Shown here one piece after another: positions 1 through 7,789 of a DNA stretch of 64,000 nucleotides (position 1 is its first letter; each line of letters begins with the position of its first letter). The position numbers and the translations under genes were made by a program. A model generated the notes under the pieces. It saw nothing but the letters and a program-made list of their open reading frames with translations, ran no database searches and was not told the origin of the DNA. Origin of the DNA: Flavobacterium acetivorans (GTDB lineage: Bacteria > Bacteroidota > Bacteroidia > Flavobacteriales > Flavobacteriaceae); the NCBI RefSeq assembly GCF_020911885.1, contig NZ_CP087132.1, positions 3,410,001 to 3,474,000 of the forward strand, read 5' to 3'.

Positions 1-2
1 TT

Positions 3-542
3 TTAGGCTTTCAATCCCTAAGAGTTAAAGTTACCAATGACTGGTTGAAAAATAAAATGGCCAAAATTTTTCTTACAGAAAGCGCCATAGCACTAGAAGA
101 AGTAGTCATTAAACCCTTTAATTTAACAGGCTATCTTGAAGTTGACTCTAAGACAATCCCTATAAAAGAAAACTATCGTTACAGTATTTCAGGATTAACA
201 GATGGATATGAAGCCGGGAACTACTCTCCAAATGCTTTTGGCAGGGTTCTGGGATCTATTTTTAATCCAGCCGATATGCTTTATAATTTCTTTGGAAAAA
301 AAACAGTAGAGCTTAAGAAACTTAAAGAAATGAAGAAGGACGATACCGTTAGAAACCTTTTAGAATCTAAATTTGATCGCGAAACACTTGCCATTTTATT
401 AGGCATCGACAAGAAAGAAATTCCGGAAATATTACAACGCTGCAATTATTCGGAATCCTTTATTCAAACAGCAAACGATCTTCAAATCATGGACGCCATT
501 AGCGGTTGCTATGAAGAATACAAAATATTGAAAAAGAAGTAA
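3..542 (+). CDS. C-terminal part of a carboxypeptidase-regulatory-like domain protein (5' end outside window)
   Basis: The frame is open from position 3, so the true start lies before the window. A TTG at 45 is only an internal codon. The first visible residues (…IALEEVVIKP) resemble the end of the beta-sandwich CarboxypepD_reg-like domain common in Bacteroidota cell-envelope proteins, where LEEVVV-type strands close the fold. The rest, about 140 residues, is mostly helical and charged and ends in a Lys-rich tail. I recognise no catalytic motif. It is followed at once by a strong terminator. The assignment is by resemblance only and the N-terminal half is not visible. Confidence 0.6.
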   Translation, partial: LGFQSLRVKVTNDWLKNKMAKIFLTESAIALEEVVIKPFNLTGYLEVDSKTIPIKENYRYSISGLTDGYEAGNYSPNAFGRVLGSIFNPADMLYNFFGKKTVELKKLKEMKKDDTVRNLLESKFDRETLAILLGIDKKEIPEILQRCNYSESFIQTANDLQIMDAISGCYEEYKILKKK

Positions 543-560
543 TAAAAACTTACATAACAA

Positions 561-598
561 AATCCTCAATTACAGAAATAGTTGAGGATTTTTTTTTG
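561..598 (+). terminator. Rho-independent terminator
   Basis: A 9-bp perfect stem (AATCCTCAA at 561-569 with TTGAGGATT at 582-590) is followed by a run of T. It lies 20 bases after the stop of the first gene. Confidence 0.85.
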
Positions 599-728
599 TT
601 AAAAACAAATCCTGCAAATCCTAAACAGAGATTAGCGCCAATAACGAAGCTCTAAATTATTTATATAACTAAAAGCCAAAAAATAGTCACTATCTTTACT
701 TACAATAAAATACAAATTACAGATCATT

Positions 729-839
729 ATGGCAAAAAGTCAAGACGCAAAGAAGACTCAAAAAAAAGAGCCTCTTAAAACAGCAAAAGAAAAGAAAGAA
801 GAAAAAAGAGAAAAGAAAAGTAGTCCTAAAAGAGACTAA
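729..839 (+). CDS. Tiny lysine-rich basic protein (36 aa)
   Basis: ATG at 729 and TAA at 837-839 give 36 residues, with about 40% Lys plus many Glu, Arg and Ser and almost no hydrophobic residues. The start MAKSQDAKKT and the alternating basic/acidic body resemble very small flavobacterial proteins that I recall seeing in intergenic spaces. It has no domain and could be an RNA-binding or unstructured peptide, but that is a guess. It stands alone between a terminator and a CAGT-rich repeat region. The start is supported by an AT-rich upstream region with a TATCTTTAC box at about 690-698. Confidence 0.5.
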   Translation: MAKSQDAKKTQKKEPLKTAKEKKEEKREKKSSPKRD

Positions 840-849
840 AATTAGTATT

Positions 850-1002
850 CAGTAAACAGTATTCAGGGTCAGGTACAAACTGAAATTTTAAGTTCAGTAT
901 TTAGTCGCAGTGAGCAGTTACAAACTAAAATTAATGTTCAGTCGCAGTTCTCAGTTACAAACTGAATACCGCGACTGAATACTACTCACTGACCACTGAT
1001 TA
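850..1002. repeat. CAGT-rich intergenic repeat with hairpin
   Basis: The segment contains many CAGT/ACTG words. Two 23-base near copies start at 904 and 941 (GTCGCAGT…CAGTTACAAACT, 3 mismatches), and a degenerate third lies near 872. TTCAGTCGC (937-945) pairs with GCGACTGAA (971-979), with an inner CAGTT/AACTG pair, making a hairpin just after the stop of the minus-strand pepD gene. It may serve as its terminator or be a dispersed repeat. Confidence 0.65.
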
Positions 1003-2463
1003 CTATTTCAATGGGATTTCTGCTAAGATTTCAAGCAAAAATTTCCAAAATTTTTGAGAAGAAGAAATACTGGCTCTCTCATCTGGGGAATGCGCTCCAT
1101 GGATTGTTGGTCCAAAAGAAATCATATCCATATCCGGGTAATTAGTGCCCAGAATTCCACATTCCAGTCCCGCATGGCAGGCAACCACTTTTGGTTTTTC
1201 GCCATTTTGTTTTTCATAAATAGGAACCAAAACATCTAAGATCTCCGATTTTACATTGGGAGTCCAACCCGGATAGGATCCTGAAAGTTCAACTTCGCAG
1301 CCTACTAATTCAAATGCGGATCGCAACGCATTGGCCAAATCAAATTTAGAAGTTTCAACAGATGAACGCGTTAAACAACCAATGGAAATTTCACCATCCT
1401 TAATGGCCACTTTGGCTATATTGTTAGAAGTTTCCACCAAGTCTTCCATGTCAGCACTCATGCGATACACACCGTTATGAGCAGCATAAATAGCTCTGAT
1501 AATTCCTTCTTGAACTCCTAAATCCATTACTTTTTTTGGCGTCTCGCATTTCACGATCTCGATAGTCAGATTAGGTTCAGTCGTTTTATATTCGGTTTTA
1601 ATATCATTGATGATTTCCTGCATATCAAAAATATAGGCTTCATCAAACATTTCAGAGATAATCACCTTAGCAACACTTTCTCTAGGAATAGCATTGCGCA
1701 AACTTCCACCGTTGATTTCAGCCACTTGTAAACCAAAGTTCTCAAAGGCATCAAACAATAAGCGATTCATTATCTTATTGGCATTACCCAAACCTTTGTG
1801 GATATCCATTCCTGAATGCCCACCTTTTAATCCTTTTACGCTAATAATATGCCCCACAGAACCTTCTGGAACTTCTTCCTCATAATAACTTCTTGTAGCT
1901 GTAACATCGATACCTCCGGCACAACCAATGTCAATTTCATCATCTTCTTCGGTATCCAAGTTCAATAAAATCTGTCCTTGTAAAATCCCTCCTTTTAAGT
2001 TTAAAGCACCGGTCATACCTGTTTCTTCATCAATGGTAAACAAAGCTTCAATGGCTGGATGTGGAATATCCGTACTTTCTAAAATCGCCATAATTGCAGC
2101 AACTCCAAGGCCATTGTCAGCACCTAGCGTAGTTCCTCTAGCGCGAACCCAATCCCCATCAACATACATATCAATTCCCTGAGCATCAAAATCAAAAACC
2201 GTATCGGCATTTTTTTGATGCACCATATCCAAATGTCCTTGCATTATGATCGCTTTGCGGTTTTCCATTCCTGGAGTCGCCGGTTTTCGGATAATCACAT
2301 TGCGGATGTCGTCTTCAAAAGTTTCTAATCCAAGGCTGTTTCCAAAATTCTTCATGAATTCAATTACACGCTCTTCTTTTTTAGAAGGACGAGGCACGGC
2401 ATTCAAATCGGCAAACTTATTCCAAAGTGCTTTGGGTTCTAAATTTCTTATTTCTTGACTCAT
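1003..2463 (-). CDS. pepD: Aminoacyl-histidine dipeptidase (M20 family, PepD)
   Basis: A cytosolic zinc dipeptidase that releases the N-terminal residue from Xaa-His and other dipeptides during peptide recycling. The 486 aa length is normal for PepD. Metal ligands are visible: His77 and Asp79 in GHLDMV, Asp116 in GADNGLG, and Glu146/Glu147 in DEETGM (the general base and a ligand), followed by Asp in LNLDTEEDD. The lid/dimerisation domain lies between about 200 and 390, and the terminal His is in the GPTIHGAHSPDE segment. It stands alone with its own ATG start, and no neighbour suggests a specialised role. Confidence 0.95.
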   Translation of the reverse strand: MSQEIRNLEPKALWNKFADLNAVPRPSKKEERVIEFMKNFGNSLGLETFEDDIRNVIIRKPATPGMENRKAIIMQGHLDMVHQKNADTVFDFDAQGIDMYVDGDWVRARGTTLGADNGLGVAAIMAILESTDIPHPAIEALFTIDEETGMTGALNLKGGILQGQILLNLDTEEDDEIDIGCAGGIDVTATRSYYEEEVPEGSVGHIISVKGLKGGHSGMDIHKGLGNANKIMNRLLFDAFENFGLQVAEINGGSLRNAIPRESVAKVIISEMFDEAYIFDMQEIINDIKTEYKTTEPNLTIEIVKCETPKKVMDLGVQEGIIRAIYAAHNGVYRMSADMEDLVETSNNIAKVAIKDGEISIGCLTRSSVETSKFDLANALRSAFELVGCEVELSGSYPGWTPNVKSEILDVLVPIYEKQNGEKPKVVACHAGLECGILGTNYPDMDMISFGPTIHGAHSPDERASISSSQKFWKFLLEILAEIPLK

Positions 2464-2546
2464 TTATTTTTGTTTGAAGTTTAACATTTTAAAAGCTCAA
2501 AGTTACAAAGTTTAAATTCTTTTTAGGCACTAATTGATATTGTAAT

Positions 2547-2554
2547 TATATTTA
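2547..2554 (+). promoter_or_regulatory. Possible -7 promoter box for the DUF3810 gene
   Basis: TATATTTA followed by C resembles the Bacteroidota -7 box (TAnnTTTG). It lies 18 bases before the GTG start at 2573. No clear TTTG -33 box is seen. Confidence 0.35.
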
Positions 2555-2572
2555 CGTTTCAAAATTGATATC

Positions 2573-3664
2573 GTGAAAAGAATACACATTCTGCCCCTAT
2601 TTCTTCTTATACAAATAATTGTACTGCAATTTATCCCTTATTTCCCCGAAGCGGTAGAATCCTTATACAGCAATGGCTTATATCCCTATATAGCATTGTT
2701 TTCAAGATCAATTCTGGGAAAAATTCCTTTTTCTGTGGGAGACTGTATTTATTTTATTTTGATTATTCTAGGTATCAAATGGTTCTGGAAGAAACGAAAA
2801 TTTTGGACAAGAGGCAAAACTGAACAGAGTGTTAGCAAATCGCTTTGGCAAAATAACCTACTCCATATATTGAGTTTTCTTTCTGTTTTTTATTTCCTGT
2901 TCCATACGCTTTGGGCATTAAATTATTACCGTCAACCGCTTTTTGAAAAAATGGAGATTCAAAGAGAATATACCGATACTGATTTGTTAGTTTTTACCAA
3001 AAAATTGATTGCTAAGACCAACGCCATTCAAAAACAAATCACTAAAAATGACAGTCTGAAAGTAACATTTCCGTATTCACAGGAACAAACCTTCACTATG
3101 AATCTGAATGGCTATAAAAATTTATCAGAAAGCTATCCTTTTTTAGAATATTCCCGTTTGAGCGTCAAGAAATCACTATTTAGTTTACCATTGACCTATA
3201 TGGGATTTGGAGGCTATTTGAATCCGTTTACCAATGAAGCCCAAGTAAATTATTTGGGGCCAATGTACCGTTTCCCAATGACCGCTAATCATGAAATGGC
3301 ACATCAGATGGGCTTTGCCAGCGAAAGCGAATGTAATTTTATAGGTTTTCTGGCTTCAATAAAAAATGATGACGCCTACATTAAATATTCGGGTTATAGT
3401 ATTGCACTGCAATATTGCTTGGGAAACTGGCAGGCACGTGATGAAAAAATTCTAAATGAATTACTAAAAACCGTACATCCCGGAATTTTAAAAAACTATC
3501 AGGAAAGTGAGGATTTCTGGAAACAATACCAAAGCCCTATTGAAACTGCTTTTCATATTTTTTATGATAATTTCTTAAAAGTAAACCAGCAAAAAGACGG
3601 CATGCAAAGCTATAGCAAATTTGTAAACTTAATGGTGAACTATTATAAAGAAAGAGAATTATAA
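2573..3664 (+). CDS. DUF3810 family membrane protein with zinc-protease motif
   Basis: A 363-aa Bacteroidota family protein starting with GTG. Three hydrophobic segments (about 5-25, 54-71 and 88-108) anchor it in the inner membrane. A long extracytoplasmic domain then carries HEMAH at residues 240-244 and a downstream acidic ASESECN segment, the pattern of an HExxH metalloprotease with a Glu third ligand. Substrate and activity are unknown. It is a single gene between divergent pepD and the sigma-factor pair. The family name is a confident match; the peptidase function is inferred from the motif. Confidence 0.8.
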   Translation: MKRIHILPLFLLIQIIVLQFIPYFPEAVESLYSNGLYPYIALFSRSILGKIPFSVGDCIYFILIILGIKWFWKKRKFWTRGKTEQSVSKSLWQNNLLHILSFLSVFYFLFHTLWALNYYRQPLFEKMEIQREYTDTDLLVFTKKLIAKTNAIQKQITKNDSLKVTFPYSQEQTFTMNLNGYKNLSESYPFLEYSRLSVKKSLFSLPLTYMGFGGYLNPFTNEAQVNYLGPMYRFPMTANHEMAHQMGFASESECNFIGFLASIKNDDAYIKYSGYSIALQYCLGNWQARDEKILNELLKTVHPGILKNYQESEDFWKQYQSPIETAFHIFYDNFLKVNQQKDGMQSYSKFVNLMVNYYKEREL

Positions 3665-3745
3665 GTTCCTGATCGAAGGCTTATTTGCTAAAATCCCCTC
3701 GATTCAATACGTCTGAAATGTGATTAAAAGAACAAAACTCTCTCA

Positions 3746-3810
3746 TTAGCCCCGATGGAAATGGAAATCCTCCCGATTTTTCTTCGGGAGATTGAAATGA
3801 ACAGCGGGAC
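3746..3810. repeat. Dispersed intergenic element (TAGCCCCGAT…ACAGCGGG type), copy A
   Basis: TAGCCCCGAT at the left and ACAGCGGG at the right flank an inner hairpin (CTCCCG 3770-3775 with CGGGAG 3785-3790). The same end words occur at 47629-47710. It fills most of the 259-bp gap after the DUF3810 gene. Confidence 0.6.
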
Positions 3811-3923
3811 CAATGTCCATTATAAATCGAGAACTTTGTGCTCCAAAACTGTAATACGCAAATGAATTTAAATATAAATGCATTCCTTTGTAACAAAATT
3901 GAATTCAAGTGTACTAATGAAAT

Positions 3924-4418
3924 ATGAGTGAGAATCTAGAACATTCTTTTGTGAAACAATTGCAAGCAAATCAGAATATAATCCACAAAATTTGTCGATT
4001 ATATACTGATTGTGAGGATTCACACAAAGATTTGTTTCAGGAAATCACGATTCAGCTATGGAAAGCTTTTCCAAAATTTAGGGGCGACAGCAAATTTTCT
4101 ACTTGGGCCTATCGCGTTGCGCTGAATACCGCCATTACTTTATACCGAAAAAACAAACGCTCTATTGCGACAGTGGAATATGAAGCGCGGCAACATTTTA
4201 CCAAGGACGTTGATTATAATTATGAAGAAGAAGAGCAAATTAAGCTCATGTACAAAGCGGTTTATCAGCTAAATGATATCGAAAAAGCCTTGGTTTTCAT
4301 GTATCTGGAAGACAAAGATTACCATGAAATTGCCGAAACATTAGGGATTAGCGAAGTAAACGCCAGAGTAAAAATGAACAGAATAAAAGGAAAACTAAAA
4401 AAAATACTAAATCCTTAA
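3924..4418 (+). CDS. RNA polymerase sigma-70 family factor (ECF type)
   Basis: A 164-aa sigma factor with only regions 2 and 4. Region 2 (about residues 20-85) shows the core-binding and -10 recognition helices, with DLFQEITIQLW and FRGDSKFSTWAYRVALNTA. Region 4 (about 110-160) has the helix-turn-helix YHEIAETLGISEVNARVKMNR. It directs RNA polymerase to a special promoter set. The next gene starts 5 bases downstream and encodes a small membrane protein, the usual place for an anti-sigma partner, so activity is probably controlled by that protein. Confidence 0.92.
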   Translation: MSENLEHSFVKQLQANQNIIHKICRLYTDCEDSHKDLFQEITIQLWKAFPKFRGDSKFSTWAYRVALNTAITLYRKNKRSIATVEYEARQHFTKDVDYNYEEEEQIKLMYKAVYQLNDIEKALVFMYLEDKDYHEIAETLGISEVNARVKMNRIKGKLKKILNP

Positions 4419-4423
4419 GGAAT

Positions 4424-5056
4424 ATGAAAGAGCTGGATTTATTGAAAAAAGACTGGAAAAAGAACGAGAATTCTTTTGAGCAGGTATCAGAAAAAGAAAT
4501 TTACAAAATGATTCATAAAAAGTCATCTTCGATTGTGAAGTGGATTTTGATTATCAGTATTTTGGAAGTTCTATTATGGACTTGTCTTAGTTTATGCTTT
4601 AATTCTGACGATTATTTAATAAAGATAAATCACTCAGAATTAATAGCCTACTTTGAAGTATTGACTATTTTTAATTATGGTGTCATATTAGTTTTTATCT
4701 ATTTATTTTACAAAAACTATATTACTATTTCTACTACTGCTTCTACAAAACAGTTAATGAAAGACATTTTAAAAACAAGAAAGACAGTTCAATATTATGT
4801 TTGGTACAATTTGGGTATGATTGTTTTAAGTTTGATAATTGGTTTTGTCATAGCATTTGCGTACAACCCAGAAGTAAACGCTTTGAGACATAAAATTGCA
4901 AGTGATAGCAAAATTATGGCAATAACAATTGGAATTTTACTTTTAACTATTGTTGCTTTTTTTGGCGCCTTTTGGCTATTTTACCGCTTAATATATGGAA
5001 TCCTGCTTAGAAAATTGTATGCTAATTATAAAGAATTAAAAAAAATAGATTTATAG
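4424..5056 (+). CDS. Membrane protein, possible partner or anti-sigma of the upstream sigma factor
   Basis: 210 aa. A charged N-terminal cytosolic part of about 37 residues (MKELDLLKKDWKKNE…) precedes four hydrophobic segments (about 39-58, 73-93, 126-147 and 164-187) and a basic C-terminal tail. It has no zinc HxxxCxxC motif or FecR domain. Its position 5 bases after the sigma gene argues for co-transcription, and the N-terminal helix could hold the sigma factor at the membrane. That role is inferred from context. The family is not one I can name. Confidence 0.65.
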   Translation: MKELDLLKKDWKKNENSFEQVSEKEIYKMIHKKSSSIVKWILIISILEVLLWTCLSLCFNSDDYLIKINHSELIAYFEVLTIFNYGVILVFIYLFYKNYITISTTASTKQLMKDILKTRKTVQYYVWYNLGMIVLSLIIGFVIAFAYNPEVNALRHKIASDSKIMAITIGILLLTIVAFFGAFWLFYRLIYGILLRKLYANYKELKKIDL

Positions 5057-5124
5057 TTTTACTTGAATCTAAAAAAACTTATGAATCTATTCACCGCTTT
5101 GTAAATTATTCTGCTGTATAAATA

Positions 5125-5165
5125 ACAAACGCGATTGTTTTTTTAAACAATCGCGTTTGTCTCTT
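5125..5165. terminator. Bidirectional terminator
   Basis: A 16-bp perfect inverted repeat (5125-5140 with 5145-5160, core ACAAACGCGATTGTTT) has A/T-rich flanks on both sides. It lies between the convergent sigma-factor operon and the acyltransferase gene. Confidence 0.85.
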
Positions 5166-5184
5166 TAACTATCTAAAATCTTCG

Positions 5185-5994
5185 TTAATAGTCCCATTTA
5201 CGGTATTTGTTCAATTTTTCCTGTTCTTCTATTTCTTCAGCTGGAATAACTTTTAAAAAAGAAGGATGCTGCTCGATGGCATATTCTACTTTTTCGACAA
5301 TTTCATCTATACTATCATTGTCGTAATCAATATCCAATGGTTCTTTGATGATAAAAGATTGTAAAATTCCTTTCTTTTTCATGCGCAATCCTTTTTTGTC
5401 AAAAGAACGTCGAAAACCATCAATAACGATTGGCACTACAATTGGCCGGTGCTGTTTGATAATATGTGCGGTTCCTTTGCGGACCGGTTTAAAAGATTTT
5501 GTTGTTCCTTGCGGGAAAGTGATTACCCAACCGTCTTTAAGTGCAATTTTAATATTCTCCGTATCATTCGGATTTATATCTCTTTTTTCAGTTACATCAA
5601 CTCCTTTGGCACGCCAAGTTCGCTCAACGGTAATCGCTCCAACATAGGACATGATTCTTGGCAACAAACCTGCCCGCATGGTTTCTTTGGCTGCAACATA
5701 ATAAATATTCATTTTGGGTTGCCAGAGATAACCTACGTTTTTAATGGAATCTTCCCTCCCGCTCAAACTAGCGTTAAAAACATGGAACATAGCCACCACA
5801 TCGGCAAAATAAGTTTGATGGTTAGAGATAAAAAGTACATTAGTATCCGGTAAATTACGGATTATTTCCGAACCTTCTATTTTCAATTCATTGAATCCTC
5901 TATAGCGTCTGTGGGTAATTACTCCAAAAATTCGGATTAACCATTTTTTTATCAATAGTATGTGACCAAAAGGATTTCTCTTAAATAATCCCAT
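5185..5994 (-). CDS. 1-acyl-glycerol-3-phosphate acyltransferase-like protein (PlsC fold)
   Basis: A 269-aa PlsC-type lysophospholipid acyltransferase, expected at the inner membrane transferring an acyl group to a lysophospholipid. Motif I is NHQTYFAD (His59, Asp65), which has five residues between His and Asp instead of the classical four. The later motif is FPQGTTK instead of FPEGTRS, so the usual Glu is Gln. A hydrophobic stretch near 12-26 could be a membrane contact. The sequence matches the flavobacterial lysophospholipid acyltransferase family as I recall it, so the motif changes are probably clade features. The exact substrate is uncertain. Confidence 0.8.
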   Translation of the reverse strand: MGLFKRNPFGHILLIKKWLIRIFGVITHRRYRGFNELKIEGSEIIRNLPDTNVLFISNHQTYFADVVAMFHVFNASLSGREDSIKNVGYLWQPKMNIYYVAAKETMRAGLLPRIMSYVGAITVERTWRAKGVDVTEKRDINPNDTENIKIALKDGWVITFPQGTTKSFKPVRKGTAHIIKQHRPIVVPIVIDGFRRSFDKKGLRMKKKGILQSFIIKEPLDIDYDNDSIDEIVEKVEYAIEQHPSFLKVIPAEEIEEQEKLNKYRKWDY

Positions 5995-6108
5995 AAAAGT
6001 AGTTGTTTATTTTCTAAATTAGGATTGCAAACGTACGAAAATTATTTTTAGAAGTACATGCGATAACGGAACTCCTAAAAGTGCTTTTTAAAATTCCAAA
6101 AATCGGTT

Positions 6109-6759
6109 TTAAACTTCCAAAACAGTTTTTAAAACATCTTTTAACTCACTAAGAATCATAGCCGTTGCGCCCCAAACCACATGACCTTCAATCTCAAAAG
6201 CAGGCACATTGATGTTCTGCGCATAGGATGTGGATAAATTTGTCTCGATGACAATTGCATCACTTAAAAAAACGGACAACGGAAGTTCAATGATTTGGGC
6301 TACTTCGCTAGGATCAGGCACAAAACAAATTTCATCGTTGCAAATCCCCAAAAAAGGATGCACCATAAAATTACTTGGAGGAATATACATGGGAGTAAAA
6401 GCTTTAATAATTACCATTACTTCCGGGCTGATTCCTACTTCCTCCTGTGTTTCCCGCAGTGCCGTTTCCTTGAAATCTTTATCTTCTTTTTCATATTTCC
6501 CCCCAGGAAATGCAATTTGCCCCGAATGAACACCTTCATAGGAATTCCGTACAATAAGAACCAAATGGGTAACTCCATTTTTAGGATAGAACAACATCAT
6601 CACCGCAGCCGTTCTTGGGTTTTTATTTTCAATATCTATATTTTTCAAACTTTCGATTCTTTCAAAAGGCGCCATTTTAACATGGGCTTTCATCGCAGGA
6701 AGTGCTGCTTGAACTAAATTGGGAACAAATTCTAAAAAATATTGAAAATCCATAATCAA
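6109..6759 (-). CDS. Nudix hydrolase, CoA pyrophosphatase type
   Basis: 216 aa. The Nudix box is complete (GGKYEKEDKD…RETQEEVGI), preceded by HSGQIAFPGGK, the UPF0035 signature of CoA diphosphatases of the NudL/YeaB group. It probably splits CoA into phosphopantetheine and 3',5'-ADP with Mg or Mn, in the cytosol. ATG at 6759 (MIMDFQ) and at 6753 (MDFQ) are both possible starts. It is monocistronic and divergent from the DUF4268 gene. Confidence 0.88.
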   Translation of the reverse strand: MIMDFQYFLEFVPNLVQAALPAMKAHVKMAPFERIESLKNIDIENKNPRTAAVMMLFYPKNGVTHLVLIVRNSYEGVHSGQIAFPGGKYEKEDKDFKETALRETQEEVGISPEVMVIIKAFTPMYIPPSNFMVHPFLGICNDEICFVPDPSEVAQIIELPLSVFLSDAIVIETNLSTSYAQNINVPAFEIEGHVVWGATAMILSELKDVLKTVLEV

Positions 6760-6849
6760 AGACTATTTTTGCATCTGAAAAATACAATATAAATATAGGC
6801 CAGAAAATAATAGCTAGCAAATTTTCAGTATCCTATTTAAATCCATAAA

Positions 6850-7284
6850 ATGTACAGCAAAGAAGAAACTCAAAAACTAAAACGAGAATTCTGGGTCACA
6901 TTCGCCGAGAAATATCCCCGAAAATGGTTGCTATACGATACCAAAATAAAAGATTTCTCTTTTAAATTCTATGTAGACAATAAAAAAGCTCAGGTTCTTA
7001 TTGATATTGAACAACGCAGTGATGAGAAACGCAATGCTTATTTTGATAAAATAGAAGCCTTAAAAAACATTCTCGAAGAAGAATTTATCAAAGATTTAGT
7101 CTTTGAAAGAAACTACATTCTTGAAAACGGAAAAACCATCAGCCGTATTTGGGTCGAAAGACTGGGCGTAAGTGTGAGCAATCGCTCCTATTGGGATGAA
7201 ATTTTTGATTTCTACAACGAAAAAATGAACGCCTTGGAGCTTTTCTATTCTGAATATGATGAATTCATAAAAGACATTGACTAA
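6850..7284 (+). CDS. DUF4268 domain protein
   Basis: 144 aa, soluble and rich in Glu/Lys/aromatics. The motif set W..F…YPRKWLLYDTKIKDF…F.VDNKKAQVLIDIE and RIWVERLGVSVSNRSYWDEIFDF matches the small flavobacterial DUF4268 family. In other organisms DUF4268 is often fused to nuclease-like domains, but here it stands alone and its function is unknown. A strong hairpin follows. Confidence 0.8.
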   Translation: MYSKEETQKLKREFWVTFAEKYPRKWLLYDTKIKDFSFKFYVDNKKAQVLIDIEQRSDEKRNAYFDKIEALKNILEEEFIKDLVFERNYILENGKTISRIWVERLGVSVSNRSYWDEIFDFYNEKMNALELFYSEYDEFIKDID

Positions 7285-7297
7285 AGTTCAAAATAAA

Positions 7298-7346
7298 ACC
7301 GCTGATTTACAGATCTTATAGTATCGCTGCAAATCAGCGGTCTTCG
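7298..7346. terminator. Hairpin terminator between convergent genes
   Basis: ACCGCTGATTT (7298-7308) pairs perfectly with AAATCAGCGGT (7331-7341) around a 22-base loop. It serves the DUF4268 gene and possibly the convergent operon on the minus strand. Confidence 0.7.
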
Positions 7347-7366
7347 TTTTGGAGAACAAACTCCAA

Positions 7367-7777
7367 CTACATATTAAATATATTATATACAATAATACGA
7401 TTGTCGTAACTGATATACAATTGCTTCCTATTGCCTTGTTTTTTTCTGGTAATTATAGAAAGCGTGCAGTCCTCTCCATTATTATCCTTACAAGTAAAGG
7501 AATAAACAATATCTGTGTCATTTTCTTCTATAGGTTGGTAAACTACAATTTCAAATAATTGAATAATTTCAGAATAAACAACAATTCTGCTTTTATTGGT
7601 GTCCAATGAAACCTGAATATTCACTAATTCCAGATCGGACCATTTGCCCCATTTCCCTTTTTCATTTTTTTCTAAAACACTAAAACCGGAAGTTTTGAAT
7701 TTGTAGTTTTGACTAAAGGAATTTTGGGAACCAAGTCCTAAAAAAAGCAACACAATAAATAATCTAATTTGGATCAT
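7367..7777 (-). CDS. Small secreted protein of unknown function
   Basis: 136 aa with a clear Sec signal peptide (MIQIRLFIVLLFLGLGSQNSFSQ, cleavage after about 23). The mature part is about 113 residues of predicted beta strands with one Cys pair (SFTCKDNNGEDCTL) and no known motif. It starts 12 bases after the nitronate monooxygenase gene, so it is the last member of a subtilase-monooxygenase-secreted protein operon. The family resembles small lipocalin-like flavobacterial proteins only in length and strand content. Confidence 0.7.
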   Translation of the reverse strand: MIQIRLFIVLLFLGLGSQNSFSQNYKFKTSGFSVLEKNEKGKWGKWSDLELVNIQVSLDTNKSRIVVYSEIIQLFEIVVYQPIEENDTDIVYSFTCKDNNGEDCTLSIITRKKQGNRKQLYISYDNRIIVYNIFNM

Positions 7778-7789
7778 TGTCTATAACTG

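Noticed and set aside
3681..3908. 75-codon minus-strand open frame between DUF3810 and the sigma gene
   Set aside because: It overlaps the dispersed repeat element, has no coding-like composition and no recognisable protein.
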